Assembly: GCF_001680005.1 (NCBI RefSeq)
Contig: NC_033567.1
Span: 4,030,001-4,094,000 of the forward strand
Source: Plasmodium coatneyi
Lineage: Eukaryota; Apicomplexa; Aconoidasida; Haemosporida; Plasmodiidae
Direction of reading: 5' to 3'
DNA: 64,000 nt
Shown piece after piece: positions 46,801-55,625 of this stretch. The notes beneath the pieces were generated by a model. That model was not told where the DNA came from. It saw nothing but the letters and a program-made list of their open reading frames with translations, and did no database searches. The translations under genes and the position numbers were made by a program. Numbering within the stretch: the stretch's first letter is position 1; the number at the start of each line of letters is the position of its first letter.

Positions 46801-48016
46801 AAACCTGTATTATCAAAATATGTATGATGCATCATTGAATATCCAACTGAGTAGGCACTATGGGCATTACGACCCAAACAAGGAATATGTACTGAAAAAT
46901 ATACACCAAAATTTAAATGACCTGTACCAAAATGTGATCAAGTGTATACAAAGCGATATTCTAAGTAGCACGTGCTTTATGGATATGAGCAGAATAACAG
47001 GGGAACAAGTAAAATGCAGAATTAATGACTACTTGATGAATTACCGCTGGTTGGAATGTCAGCCAGATAACGAAGCGAAGGAATCCTTCCCTGGAGAAAG
47101 GAAAAAAAATATAGACGATATGATTTGCAAATACAGAACGGTACTGTTGTACTATTTGCTCTACATTTATCCAAAATTTTTGTACATACTAAATATTATT
47201 CAAGTGAAGAATTTTAAGGAATATATTAAAAATATCTTGCCTGAGAAAGATGATCAGCATGTCCAGGACGCACAGAAAGATTTTACTTCCCAAAAGAAAA
47301 TGCTCAAAAAGGCCAAGAACAACCTTGTCAATGGGGTCAAGGAAGAAGCGAACGAAAATCCCATCCATTTTTATCTACCCCCTTATGTAAAAAATGAAAA
47401 AAATATTCTAAGTTCGTTTGATTTATCAAATATTTTGCTATGCAGCTTTAACGACAATTTTGAGAGGACCCTCTTCCAGAATGTACTGAGCGGGATGACC
47501 AAAATGGAGACCGTAAAAAATGAAATACATCCTACTTGCTTAAAAACCATGGAACATTTTGTGAAAAATGTATCCTACTCGATTAGAAAGAGATTAACGA
47601 ATTCACAGTTGGCTATGGTGTTTGCCGTTTTGAATGCCTACCTCTGTTTTGCCACAGCACAGCATTCGATCTTCTTCAATGTAGACAAGTTGAACAAATA
47701 CCTCCTTCACAAAAATAGCAAACAAGAATTCGAAAGATACAGCAAAATGACTACCCAGGGGAAGAGCTATTTCCCCGCAGATTTTAGGTACCGCTTTTTG
47801 GAGACTTTCCTGCTAAGGAAGGACCAGAAATTTATCGTGTCAGACAAACTCAAGTGCAAGCTGATGATTTACATTTTGCTCATCCAGCTCTGCCTTACGG
47901 ACAACGCCTTGCCCGTGCGGCTCACGCTCATCAATAGGAACACCGCCGCTCTGCTCACCAGGCTCAATTTTTCCATCGTGGATAAGTCCCTCGTGACGTT
48001 TAACCTGAACGCGTAG
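43832..48016 (+). CDS. Large conserved nuclear-looking protein, possibly A49-like RNA polymerase I subunit (1394 aa)
   Basis: A single exon of 1394 residues. I do not firmly recognise it. It has no signal peptide or membrane helix and is rich in Lys/Asn, with basic nuclear-type clusters (KREKKGKVVRKCEKRR near 230) and acidic Ser patches. A run VAIVVNSDDSDED near residue 725 has the form of a SUMO-interacting motif followed by acidic residues. The last ~150 residues form a helical domain: LTNSQLAMVFAVLNAYLCF, then PADFRYRFLETFL, then KLKCKLMIYILLIQLCL. Its order and spacing recall the C-terminal tandem winged helix of Pol I subunit A49. This is an inference from pattern only. Confidence 0.8.
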   Translation: MENSLSTPANRFVLVALRSSLNRNNINFVEEENTYNAEILKKHLKDLKLLKEDIIRKRNQSKESIRNHLESFISEGVNSCNFDVFYDKCLNIITRYLVAYKEINDILLGRKVGNPGRSNTSPGKRSRGSKSNVKGEEQQNGQNNNSLLYDLINKKLLIYKNKFLFDYDDDSEIYTSSEEEILIEGRPLKKKNRSDRVSKSCGSVENTNQNNHLPNAQMRDSQEASRRSAKREKKGKVVRKCEKRRINLMNRYPVYLRDLIKIVKVAKNREKKNLQISFLNKYGDDADRNKMNTLFNKLYLWMCYMNNKGYIEKKKKRILYRIVRHNMLKHFYKNHNIFLEKLIKKKNAYNNLSVENLKKLFLSHECSGNSSSGKSSKECKVCKEKMKMLFYVTIYENLNYSSVLDNPNVMAFKEKNLLTHLLVNKKEKRKTVNVNYDICFHADKHIYILSKNDIFCDVLHENYLKNNFNDLLLRIKGGSRGYNLLYVIFNKYKHKNFLNLKKVKGYFDERNSNNSSRSGNGSTNSMTYKGDCLSVENSFYDILKSNIIKDENNSSIFFDKLFHSFYNILYGRTYNGPIRRNIRASKKKEVELLNVDDQKSDSDDFMLVDSASGFVKEPTYKTGTNFMMQFQQVKQVRHVNHVKDKKMQQSSMRELQQKYLNVKQMNDIDDRYIEDGAWQNNTPSNYHYVGCVSKKGGFTQDRHSPQGDEECNNLEAFERYLNKVNEEVAIVVNSDDSDEDILCSHGKEKLLMNYLKGKTHRSGSEIGQKNENITLERSKVEDLKKNIIVHPLINSKCIGFKINVNDIANRNLDVYCINNEEYVKAYKNTVSYLKNQITPEMKKNYTEFQNIRSKIKKREMRVSALNDMLSNKGAGRNHACYINSGQTDPTGAKKNNTVTEYIVVIEENVQEERYKIDIYNYAELTAYIVNSKEEKKREFYWNFIRNEIYSHKWMNKLQFKIQNYSNLYINSFFKKNHLRSIKEYLYGLLINLYYQNMYDASLNIQLSRHYGHYDPNKEYVLKNIHQNLNDLYQNVIKCIQSDILSSTCFMDMSRITGEQVKCRINDYLMNYRWLECQPDNEAKESFPGERKKNIDDMICKYRTVLLYYLLYIYPKFLYILNIIQVKNFKEYIKNILPEKDDQHVQDAQKDFTSQKKMLKKAKNNLVNGVKEEANENPIHFYLPPYVKNEKNILSSFDLSNILLCSFNDNFERTLFQNVLSGMTKMETVKNEIHPTCLKTMEHFVKNVSYSIRKRLTNSQLAMVFAVLNAYLCFATAQHSIFFNVDKLNKYLLHKNSKQEFERYSKMTTQGKSYFPADFRYRFLETFLLRKDQKFIVSDKLKCKLMIYILLIQLCLTDNALPVRLTLINRNTAALLTRLNFSIVDKSLVTFNLNA

Positions 48017-48489
48017 TGGAGGGGGGCCAGGCGGAGCGTCCATATGCACACACCTACACACACGCACAGACACACATACACACACATTTCGTGCTTATTT
48101 GTGGGAGCTCATTTTTTTAATTTCACCACGAGCGTATATGCGGACCGTGTTGATCACGCAGTCCTCCATTTTCCGATAACAAAAACTTCCAATGTTTTAC
48201 GTTTTTTTTTTTATAAAAGGGTTGTGCATACTATATGGTACGGAATTTTGTGATAAAAAAATTTGATTCTTTCTTTAACACCTATTTAATGAATCCAAGA
48301 GGGGCTGTCCTCTTCGGTTACTCTCCCAGGTTTGGCATAAAAAAAATGTCACTTGGTTGACGTACATGTGGTACGCGCCGCTGGGGGGAGAAGTATGCCC
48401 CACGAAAAGGTTACTTTTGTAGGAGGCTATCCCAAATGGGAGAATTATGACAGGTCTGATTCCTTCCCTACCTCTGCGCGTTGGCCACA
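48017..48489. other. Short convergent intergenic region with a CA microsatellite
   Basis: The 3' flanks of the 1394-aa gene and the tRNA-splicing endonuclease lie here. A CA-rich microsatellite starts about 30 bp after the stop codon of the large gene. Nothing else is supported. Confidence 0.5.
48044..48087 (+). repeat. CA-rich microsatellite just after a stop codon
   Basis: The interval is an impure (CA)n tract interrupted by CT, CG and GA dinucleotides. It lies in the probable 3' UTR of the 1394-aa gene. Confidence 0.8.
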
Positions 48490-49107
48490 TCAACAAGGAA
48501 ATCCTTCCGTTTTTCTAAAAATTTCCTCGTACTTAATTTCTTTTGTATGTTCATTCACATATGCAATTATTCCCTGCGAGGAAGGCAGCAAAATGAAGCC
48601 GGATGATGAGCACCCTCGTTAGTGCAATTTGATGACCCCAACTTAGGGAGACAGGATAAGGTTCCCACCTATTTTCGGCGTACAGTGCAGCTAAGGTCAT
48701 ACCTTCTTTTTAACACTTTCGCATATCCTGCAAATGAGTGTTTTGTCCTTATTACTTAGGGGTGCGTTTTCTTCCTTTATGAAAATGAGTGAGAATCCGT
48801 GTTCCGCGTTCATGTCCCCTGAATGGGCAACAAGGGGGATAATATGAAATGGTGCAGAGAGAGCGTCCATTATGGGGGTGCGTTATGCTTCGCGTCACGT
48901 CGCATCACTCCTCTTAACTTCACTTCATCATTGCATAAGCTTCACAGACGTAGAGACGCCTACCCATTAACATGCAAGCCGGTTAGGCCAGTAAAACCTA
49001 CCCCTGTAGACCACAAAATCGGCACCATATTTAAGCCCATCCGATGTAGTGAAGTTCCTACTTAGGTCAGCCAAAACGATGTCCCTCAAGGCATTTCTGC
49101 TAGCCAT
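48490..49107 (-). CDS. tRNA-splicing endonuclease catalytic subunit (Sen2/Sen34 type), three exons, 101 aa
   Basis: Minus-strand exons are 49002-49107, 48703-48818 and 48490-48573, with introns of 183 and 129 nt; all junctions are GT-AG and in phase. The product is only 101 residues, essentially the catalytic domain alone. It opens with the family signature GLKYGADFVVYRGD and continues EHGFSLIFIKEE, then CRICESVKKK and IIAYVNE-TKEIKYEEI, as in archaeal EndA and eukaryotic Sen2/Sen34. The RNase triad can be placed at Tyr34, His42 and Lys73; the His-Lys spacing of 31 equals that recalled for the archaeal enzyme. It would cut introns from pre-tRNA as part of a complex. The longest single exon encodes fewer than 40 residues, so simple ORF searches miss it. 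Confidence 0.85.
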
Positions 49108-49773
49108 GGGTGGGTGAGCCGACAGGACCCCTGCTGCGCTAACGGCAGTCGTATTCTCTCTCTAACGAAAAGGAAAAACAACTTTGTTACTATATAACTT
49201 GTGATAAACTTTTGGACGTACGCAGAAGATACGCCAATTTTTGTTGATCATTTTTCTGTGCGGCGGGGAATGCACAAATCGGGGAAGCAGCCGCTGTGGA
49301 AAATCCAACCCGATGTGCATGAAGCTACAAATGGTTTGCGAAATATACAAGGATTCCTTTTGTGACAGGAAAAATGGGGCATTTTTTTTAAAGGAAATCG
49401 GAGCGATTAAAATGTAACCGCGTGGGAAACAAAAGTTGTGTACAAATTTGGGAAGGGCAAAATATGCTTCGCCCAATTTGAAATATGCATATTGAGGGGG
49501 GGGAGCTCCTCCTCACACAAATGACAATATGATGGAGTATTACTAAAAAAAAAAAAAAAATTGAAACAAAATTAAGGTGCGCCCGTGGAAGAAGCATCAA
49601 TAGGGCCTATGTCCGCTTCGCAGCAAAATGTAAGCGCACGAAGGGTGTGGCCATATTTTTTGTGTACAGATAGGCCAATTTGACGAATTTCTTTCTTTTT
49701 TTCATCCCTGGGGGTGCAACCACCCATCTATCTCGGCCTTTTCCCCTTGGCAACACCGTTTTACGTTGGCTGC
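49108..49773. other. Intergenic between the endonuclease and the SPF45-like gene
   Basis: About 670 bp between two minus-strand genes, with A18 at about 49544-49561. A minus-strand open frame at 49162-49476 lacks any family feature. Confidence 0.5.
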
Positions 49774-51597
49774 TTAGGGGGTTTTATCATATGAGAGGTA
49801 CTCCTCCTCGGTGGCGAAGATGGCCTCGACTTTCCTGCCGGCGAAAGTTCTACCCTTGAATGTGTTCAAAGCATTCTGCGCCTGATCGTTCGATTCGTAC
49901 TCACAGAATATTTTAACGGCATGGGCATCAGTTAAGTTTTTATCGATAGCAATATTTATGTTTAGCAGGTTTCCAAATTTGGAGGCTTCCTCTTCTATTT
50001 CTTCCTTGAGCGTGTCGTCAACTTCGTCTTTGGTGACGAGATTGGACAGGCGAATAATCCTAGACGTGTTATTACTTAGAGCATTATTAGAATGTGCTAA
50101 GTTTGCATTCGATTTTGAAAAGGAATTACCATCATTATTATTGTCCTCCTGACCATCACCGGATTTATGTTTTTTTAAAATATCAGGTGCCTGCACAATT
50201 ACACCACTTCTCTTGTCGACCTTTTGCAGAATTAAAGGTGCCGTAATACCTTGCTTGTCTTTTCCCAACCCTTCTCCTTTCTTCCATCCCATTTTTTCCA
50301 TCATCCTTGTAGCAAAATCTTTTTTCACTGGAGCGGCTACCTCTCCACTTGTGTCATTTGCCATTTCTTTATTTTTCATCTTGTAATCATCATTACTTGG
50401 ATCTGATAATTTGGTTCGATTAACATTTTCGTAAAATTTCTCACTCGTTTTTTTGTCCTTTCCATATTCTTTATCGTCATATGAAGGTGTGTCCCATTCG
50501 GTGCGCTCCCTGGGGTTGTAATCCCCTCTAGGAACGAAGTTCCTTCCGCTTATATCGTAGTGGTTATATAGGTTACCCCTATTCCGTTCTGTGTCCGCAT
50601 CATGTAGTAGTGGCATTCCACTATTTGTGTAACTCCTGTTATGATCAGACTCGAATGGGAATTTACTTCCAGCAATGGCACCATTTGGTTGGTCATATTT
50701 ATAATAATTTTTTTTCCGATCATATTCTTTATGTTCATTTTTACTGTCCATTTTGTTTGCTTCTTCCAGTTGTCTTTCCTCTTCTAGCTTTTTCTTCTGT
50801 GCAGCTAGCATGATTATTTTTTTCCTTTTCCTTTCTTTTATAATTTTGTTCAAATCGTTTGGTCTGTTCGGATCATAATCTTCATTCGCGTTTGAAATGA
50901 AGTATTTTTCGTACAGTTCGGTTTGGAAATATTCAGTGGGAGGGCTTGTTGCTTCCCCTACACCTGCGTTGTTTCTGTTACTACCACTGCCACTGATGTG
51001 GTCTTGTAACTTTGCCTTTTTTATGTTCATTTCGATGTTTTTAATTTTTTCCACTTTTGCGGAAATTACCTGACCGTTCAGGTGATTTGTGGAGATATTT
51101 TGTTCAGGCCGATTATTACTGCGTTGAATTTTGTGCAGTCTGTCACTGATTTTTTTTAAGTCATCCTGTACTAATTTGTTTATGTTAATTATTTTTTCAA
51201 TGTGTGTGTCTTCCTTCCCCTGGGTTTTCTCCCCATTGGGAGTACTTTTTTCGCACAGTGAAGTGGCCCTCTCTTCATTACGTCCTCCTACATCAGGATC
51301 GACGTAAATGTCACTGTCACAGCTATCTTCACCTGCGTTGATATGGTTATGCTTGCGATATTTCTCGGCCTCCTCTTTCCTGTCATTTTGCTCACTATCC
51401 ACTTCTTTATTCACATTTTTTATGTTTGCAATTTTCTTCTGTATAATGGCTGGTGTGATGAGAAATTTATTTATTTCAATAAAGTTGTTCTTATTTGCTT
51501 CACTGGAAGAACCATTTTCATTTTTGTCGTTATTTTTCCCAAGTTTGCTGCTGCTATTTGATACTGGGGGGGGTAAATCCCCATATAGGCTATCCAT
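49774..51597 (-). CDS. SPF45/RBM17-like alternative splicing factor (G-patch + RRM/UHM)
   Basis: A single exon of 607 residues. Architecture: disordered Asn/Lys-rich N-terminus; an SPF45-type segment NEDYDPNRPNDLNKIIKER near 240; a charged coiled stretch; a G-patch near 420-455 (RMMEKMGWKKGEGLGKDKQG); and a C-terminal RRM at about 515-600 with RIIRLSNLV as RNP2-like strand and VKIFCEYES as RNP1-like strand. The RTF in FKGRTFAGRKVEAIF matches the Arg-x-Phe motif of U2AF-homology RRMs, which bind ULM peptides of SF3b155, U2AF65 or SF1. Human SPF45 acts in second-step and 3' splice-site selection. In an intron-rich parasite it is probably a nuclear spliceosome factor; that role is inferred. Confidence 0.87.
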   Translation of the reverse strand: MDSLYGDLPPPVSNSSSKLGKNNDKNENGSSSEANKNNFIEINKFLITPAIIQKKIANIKNVNKEVDSEQNDRKEEAEKYRKHNHINAGEDSCDSDIYVDPDVGGRNEERATSLCEKSTPNGEKTQGKEDTHIEKIININKLVQDDLKKISDRLHKIQRSNNRPEQNISTNHLNGQVISAKVEKIKNIEMNIKKAKLQDHISGSGSNRNNAGVGEATSPPTEYFQTELYEKYFISNANEDYDPNRPNDLNKIIKERKRKKIIMLAAQKKKLEEERQLEEANKMDSKNEHKEYDRKKNYYKYDQPNGAIAGSKFPFESDHNRSYTNSGMPLLHDADTERNRGNLYNHYDISGRNFVPRGDYNPRERTEWDTPSYDDKEYGKDKKTSEKFYENVNRTKLSDPSNDDYKMKNKEMANDTSGEVAAPVKKDFATRMMEKMGWKKGEGLGKDKQGITAPLILQKVDKRSGVIVQAPDILKKHKSGDGQEDNNNDGNSFSKSNANLAHSNNALSNNTSRIIRLSNLVTKDEVDDTLKEEIEEEASKFGNLLNINIAIDKNLTDAHAVKIFCEYESNDQAQNALNTFKGRTFAGRKVEAIFATEEEYLSYDKTP

Positions 51598-53114
51598 TTT
51601 GTTGCCGTTAGAAAAAAAAAAGGAATGGCATAAAAGTGGGGGGAAATTACAATTACAAAATGCCGGGCGAATTTTTGTCCCTGCCTATTGGAAGGAATCT
51701 CATTTGTGGGGAAGCAGGAAAACACTTCAACGATCATTCGCCCAGGTTACCAGCGGAAAGGCGGCATGGGCACGGACCCATGTTAACGGATGAAAAGCTT
51801 TTTGAATGGAGCATACATATCCACAAACGTGCGAATACGTGGGGTACGCGTAAATGAAAAAGTTGTATGTCCCTTGGGGTTGGCCATGTCCTGTGCTTTT
51901 TTTTTTTTTTTTTTTTTTCCCGCCCCCGGTGTCGAAGCGAAAAATATTCCTTACGCGCTGCGCCAAGCGGGGTACTCATTCGTATGCCACGTTATGAATA
52001 AATACCCGCATGTAAATAATTATGAATTCGCATGTGAATATATAAACCTTCATACTTTTATCATTTTGCATTATCTGGGCACTACCAAGTGGCACAGTCG
52101 TAACGGAGTTAGGATCCTTCTCGCGAACATTTATTCATGTGCATGAATTGAAAACCAGGAGAAGGGTATATTGGCCAAGGCTCCGCAGCCATTGAATGGA
52201 AAATGGCTCTTAAAATGTGTTCCTCACCACAATTAGCATAAATATTTTTTTTTAATTAGAAAAGTTGTTAATACAAAGGGTTCATGTTAGGGAAAAGAAC
52301 AAAAAATAAAATGAAGCAAAATAACAACATGTTATTGATGCTGGTACACAGCGTGGAAATTTTGCTGTGGAGGGGCCACACTACCTTTACGCTTACGAAG
52401 ACATCTTAGGCACTCTTCAAATATATATACGTGTGGTGTGCACGTAAGGAATATTTTCACTTTGGAGCGAATTGTGCGAAAAATGGTTCGCTTTAAAGAG
52501 CAGCGTGAGTGATGTGACATGACGTGTTAACACGGAGAGGGAAAGAGCAGCATATGTCAGGGGAGTCATGTACAGGCGGTAAGCAAACCATGTGCTGGTA
52601 AAACATATAACAGGAATAATACATCTGAAGCGAAACGTTCGCTATACTTTCCCCCTAAGGTGCCCTCCCATAACGCAGTCAAGAAGGGCTCCACGAATGC
52701 CGCTTCCCCTAAAGGGGCGGAAGGGGAACAAACGTGGGAGACGCCACCAAGTGGCGAAACGCAAAACAAAAATGGAAAATAGAAAAAGGCAAAAGCAAAA
52801 CAGCTATGTACATACAAATGTACCTCTTGATAAATATCAAATGAGAATTTAAAAAAAAAAAAAAAAGTTACAAAACAGTGAAATGGAAAAATAAAGGATA
52901 CAAACTGGGAGGGGTTAGTCCAGATAGGGCCAGCCCCTCATCTAGGTGATACAAATATAGTGCGTCAAATTAAGAAATCTTTAAATTGGGGGAGCTGTTC
53001 CTGTTAATGGCGTTACGCGAATGATTCTGTCTTTCCATATCATCGTCGTGCACATTAGTTAGGGTCTATTGCTATGTATATTATACGGATGGTACACCGC
53101 ATATATTATTTCTT
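51598..53114. other. Intergenic upstream of the SPF45-like gene
   Basis: 1.5 kb between two minus-strand genes. T21 lies at about 51898-51918 and A16 at about 52851-52866. No gene is supported. Confidence 0.5.
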
Positions 53115-55625
53115 CTACGTTTTGGAGGGGCCGTGGTAATTTGGGTTCGCAATCACCATGTTCCTGAACGGAGGGCCCCTTTTCATTTTGTTGTATATGT
53201 ATCTACTCGTTCGATTTGTCCCATGCATACTGTAGGACCCACGATGATTGTTATTTGTGGCTTCACCGGGGTAGGCACTTTTCCTTCCGTCAAATGGGCT
53301 AAACGTGGTCACCCTGGAGTAATTGTGGCTTGAAAATTGTTGGTTACATTGGGGGGGCAAAAACGAAGGACGGTACGTCCGGTGAGACGCGCTGGCGTGT
53401 GTGATGTAGCCACTTTGCATCTCCGAAATGGGCACATCGTGGGGGGTCCCACTTCCGTAGTTCTGGGCGCCCTCATGGTTGTAGGAATTGCCCATACCGG
53501 TAGCACCACCGTAAGACGCATTTCCATTCATGATGGGGGCTCCAACGTAGGCACCATTTTTTCCCTCACAAGTACGCTCACCAGCTGAGCCATTACCATG
53601 CAGGTTGGCCATTTTGTTAGCTGGAACAGAATTTACGTAACTCAAGTTTTTAAACCGATAATTTGAAGGGCGACGAGAGGACATGTTGGCATAGTTGCGT
53701 GCACCTCCATATCTGGGATGACCGTGTGTTTTCATATACGCTATATGGTTGTTATTTTTATGAGTACTACCATAGGGGGTAAAATTTTGGGAAGATGCAT
53801 TTCTGTGCCAAGTTTTGTTTGCACTTTTTCCTACTTGTGTGCTGGTTGGCGATGCAATGTTACGTAGCCAATCGGAAATGGTATGCTCATTATTTTTACC
53901 AGAGTTCATTGCATTCTTATTAGTATCTCCCCCTTCTTCCTGGTTCTGGTTTCTACTCTCGGCTAACTGCGCGTCAGCAATGTTATACAAATCTTTATAG
54001 TTAATAAAAACGAAAGGTATGGCTGGGTTTCTAAATACTTTGAACAATTCCGAGCAGATGTTCACCCCCACGTTCATGTAAACTGCATGTTTTTGGTCGA
54101 CATATATATCTACATTTGGCTTTAATTCGTTTTTCACATTTGGGAAGAGCACTTTAGCGTAGTAGAAAATCTCTGTCTCGTTCGAGCTCACATTAATGAT
54201 GCACCCGATTATCTTTCTATTTTGAAGACACAAAACAGATGCAACACTTAAGTAGAATTCACACTTAAATGCATGCACAGTCAATACATTATCCTCTAAT
54301 TTTATTAATTTCCCTATTTTCTCTATTGGTATATCCTCTTTCACACTTTCGGGGGCTCCCATTAATCTTATTCTACTTTGCTTGCTGAATGGATTTTTTT
54401 CTTCCGGGAAGACACGCTCCGCTGTTTTGTCCATCATTGTATTGGCTGCTGGATCTTCGTTGAGGGTTGTCCCGTTGTACTCTCCCTTCGTGGTGTTCTT
54501 CACCATTTCATCTTCTTTGTCGTCACTGATAACCCCCTGGATGGTTTCTTTTGTAATGTCCCCGCACCCCTGGGCTCCCTTTCCCTCCACATCGTGCACA
54601 TTACCGTTCTGCGCGTCTGCGTTTTTCCCATCCGGAAAGCGCACAACTGGATCACACACAGGTTCTTCATCGTCATTCACACTACTGTCTTCATCAGAAT
54701 GGCGAAATTGCTCAACATGTTCATCCCTGTCGAAGGCCTCATCCTCCGAACAGTCGACACTCGATTCGTTGTCCTCCCCCTGATCTTCTTTTGGAAAACC
54801 CACAGAAGGGTTCTGTTTTATCAGCTCAGAGGCATTATCTCTATTTTGGCTAGCCATGTCGAAATAAGCCATTCTTGTTGCGAGCAAGAGCTCATCCACT
54901 TCGTTTTTCCCATCGATGATTATTTGTCCCTTATAGTGTTTATCTAAATATTTGGCAACAGGACCTTCTTCTTCTGGTTCCTCTGTTGTTGCTTCGGCTA
55001 TCCCTTCTCCCATCGCTAATTTTCCTGTACTTTTCAAACTTCCCGCATTTTCATTTTCATATAAATAAATTAGTTCGTCTGGATCCACGTCCTTATACTT
55101 ACCATAATTACTTTGTGCTGAGGATGCAACAGATAAATTGTCTTCATCGTCCTCCATTACTACGTTTCCTTCCTGGTCGTTATTCATTAACTGTTCAGTC
55201 TCCTCATCGCCATCCTCCAATGGGGTGTTCTCTCCGTCGAAGTTGTCTTCCTGCAATTGGACAGACTTGCTAGGATTGCTTCTGTTCACACGGGGAGGAT
55301 TTTTTCCTGCACACCTTCTTCCCCTTATTCGCATGATTCTTCTAGCGTCACCCATTTTGGCTTCATCACCATGCGGTAGATTTTCCATACTGTTCACGTG
55401 GGACCCTTCTTTGTGTCTTCCCTGTATATCCTCCACTCCTCTCTTCCGCTTTCCCAAATGGCCATCACTGTCACCAATTGGAAGAATTTCACATCCTTCC
55501 TTGGAGTTACTTCCCCCCTCTGTGTTCCCCTTCACCGTGTGGACGTCCTGGCTGCTATTGCCTACCACTTGGGGGTCATTTCCCTCCTCGTGTCTTTGCA
55601 GAAGGTTTTCCATTAGCCTTAACAT
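53115..55625 (-). CDS. NAF1-like H/ACA ribonucleoprotein assembly factor
   Basis: A single exon of 836 residues. NAF1 binds the pseudouridine synthase NOP10/NHP2/dyskerin core during H/ACA RNP assembly and is later swapped for GAR1. A Gar1/Naf1-like six-stranded barrel lies at about residues 432-525, seen in PIEKIGKLIKLEDNVLTVHA, SVLCLQNRKIIGCIINVSS, EIFYYAKVLFPNV and DIYVDQKHAVYM. It is flanked by long acidic Glu/Asp-rich regions (about 120-420), as in yeast and human NAF1. The C-terminal ~260 residues are Asn/Gly/Tyr/Arg-rich and low in complexity, comparable to the disordered NAF1 tail. The strongly conserved Gly-Pro of the family barrel (FGPV) is replaced by SSNETE, so assignment is likely but not certain. 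Confidence 0.65.
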   Translation of the reverse strand: MLRLMENLLQRHEEGNDPQVVGNSSQDVHTVKGNTEGGSNSKEGCEILPIGDSDGHLGKRKRGVEDIQGRHKEGSHVNSMENLPHGDEAKMGDARRIMRIRGRRCAGKNPPRVNRSNPSKSVQLQEDNFDGENTPLEDGDEETEQLMNNDQEGNVVMEDDEDNLSVASSAQSNYGKYKDVDPDELIYLYENENAGSLKSTGKLAMGEGIAEATTEEPEEEGPVAKYLDKHYKGQIIIDGKNEVDELLLATRMAYFDMASQNRDNASELIKQNPSVGFPKEDQGEDNESSVDCSEDEAFDRDEHVEQFRHSDEDSSVNDDEEPVCDPVVRFPDGKNADAQNGNVHDVEGKGAQGCGDITKETIQGVISDDKEDEMVKNTTKGEYNGTTLNEDPAANTMMDKTAERVFPEEKNPFSKQSRIRLMGAPESVKEDIPIEKIGKLIKLEDNVLTVHAFKCEFYLSVASVLCLQNRKIIGCIINVSSNETEIFYYAKVLFPNVKNELKPNVDIYVDQKHAVYMNVGVNICSELFKVFRNPAIPFVFINYKDLYNIADAQLAESRNQNQEEGGDTNKNAMNSGKNNEHTISDWLRNIASPTSTQVGKSANKTWHRNASSQNFTPYGSTHKNNNHIAYMKTHGHPRYGGARNYANMSSRRPSNYRFKNLSYVNSVPANKMANLHGNGSAGERTCEGKNGAYVGAPIMNGNASYGGATGMGNSYNHEGAQNYGSGTPHDVPISEMQSGYITHASASHRTYRPSFLPPQCNQQFSSHNYSRVTTFSPFDGRKSAYPGEATNNNHRGSYSMHGTNRTSRYIYNKMKRGPPFRNMVIANPNYHGPSKT

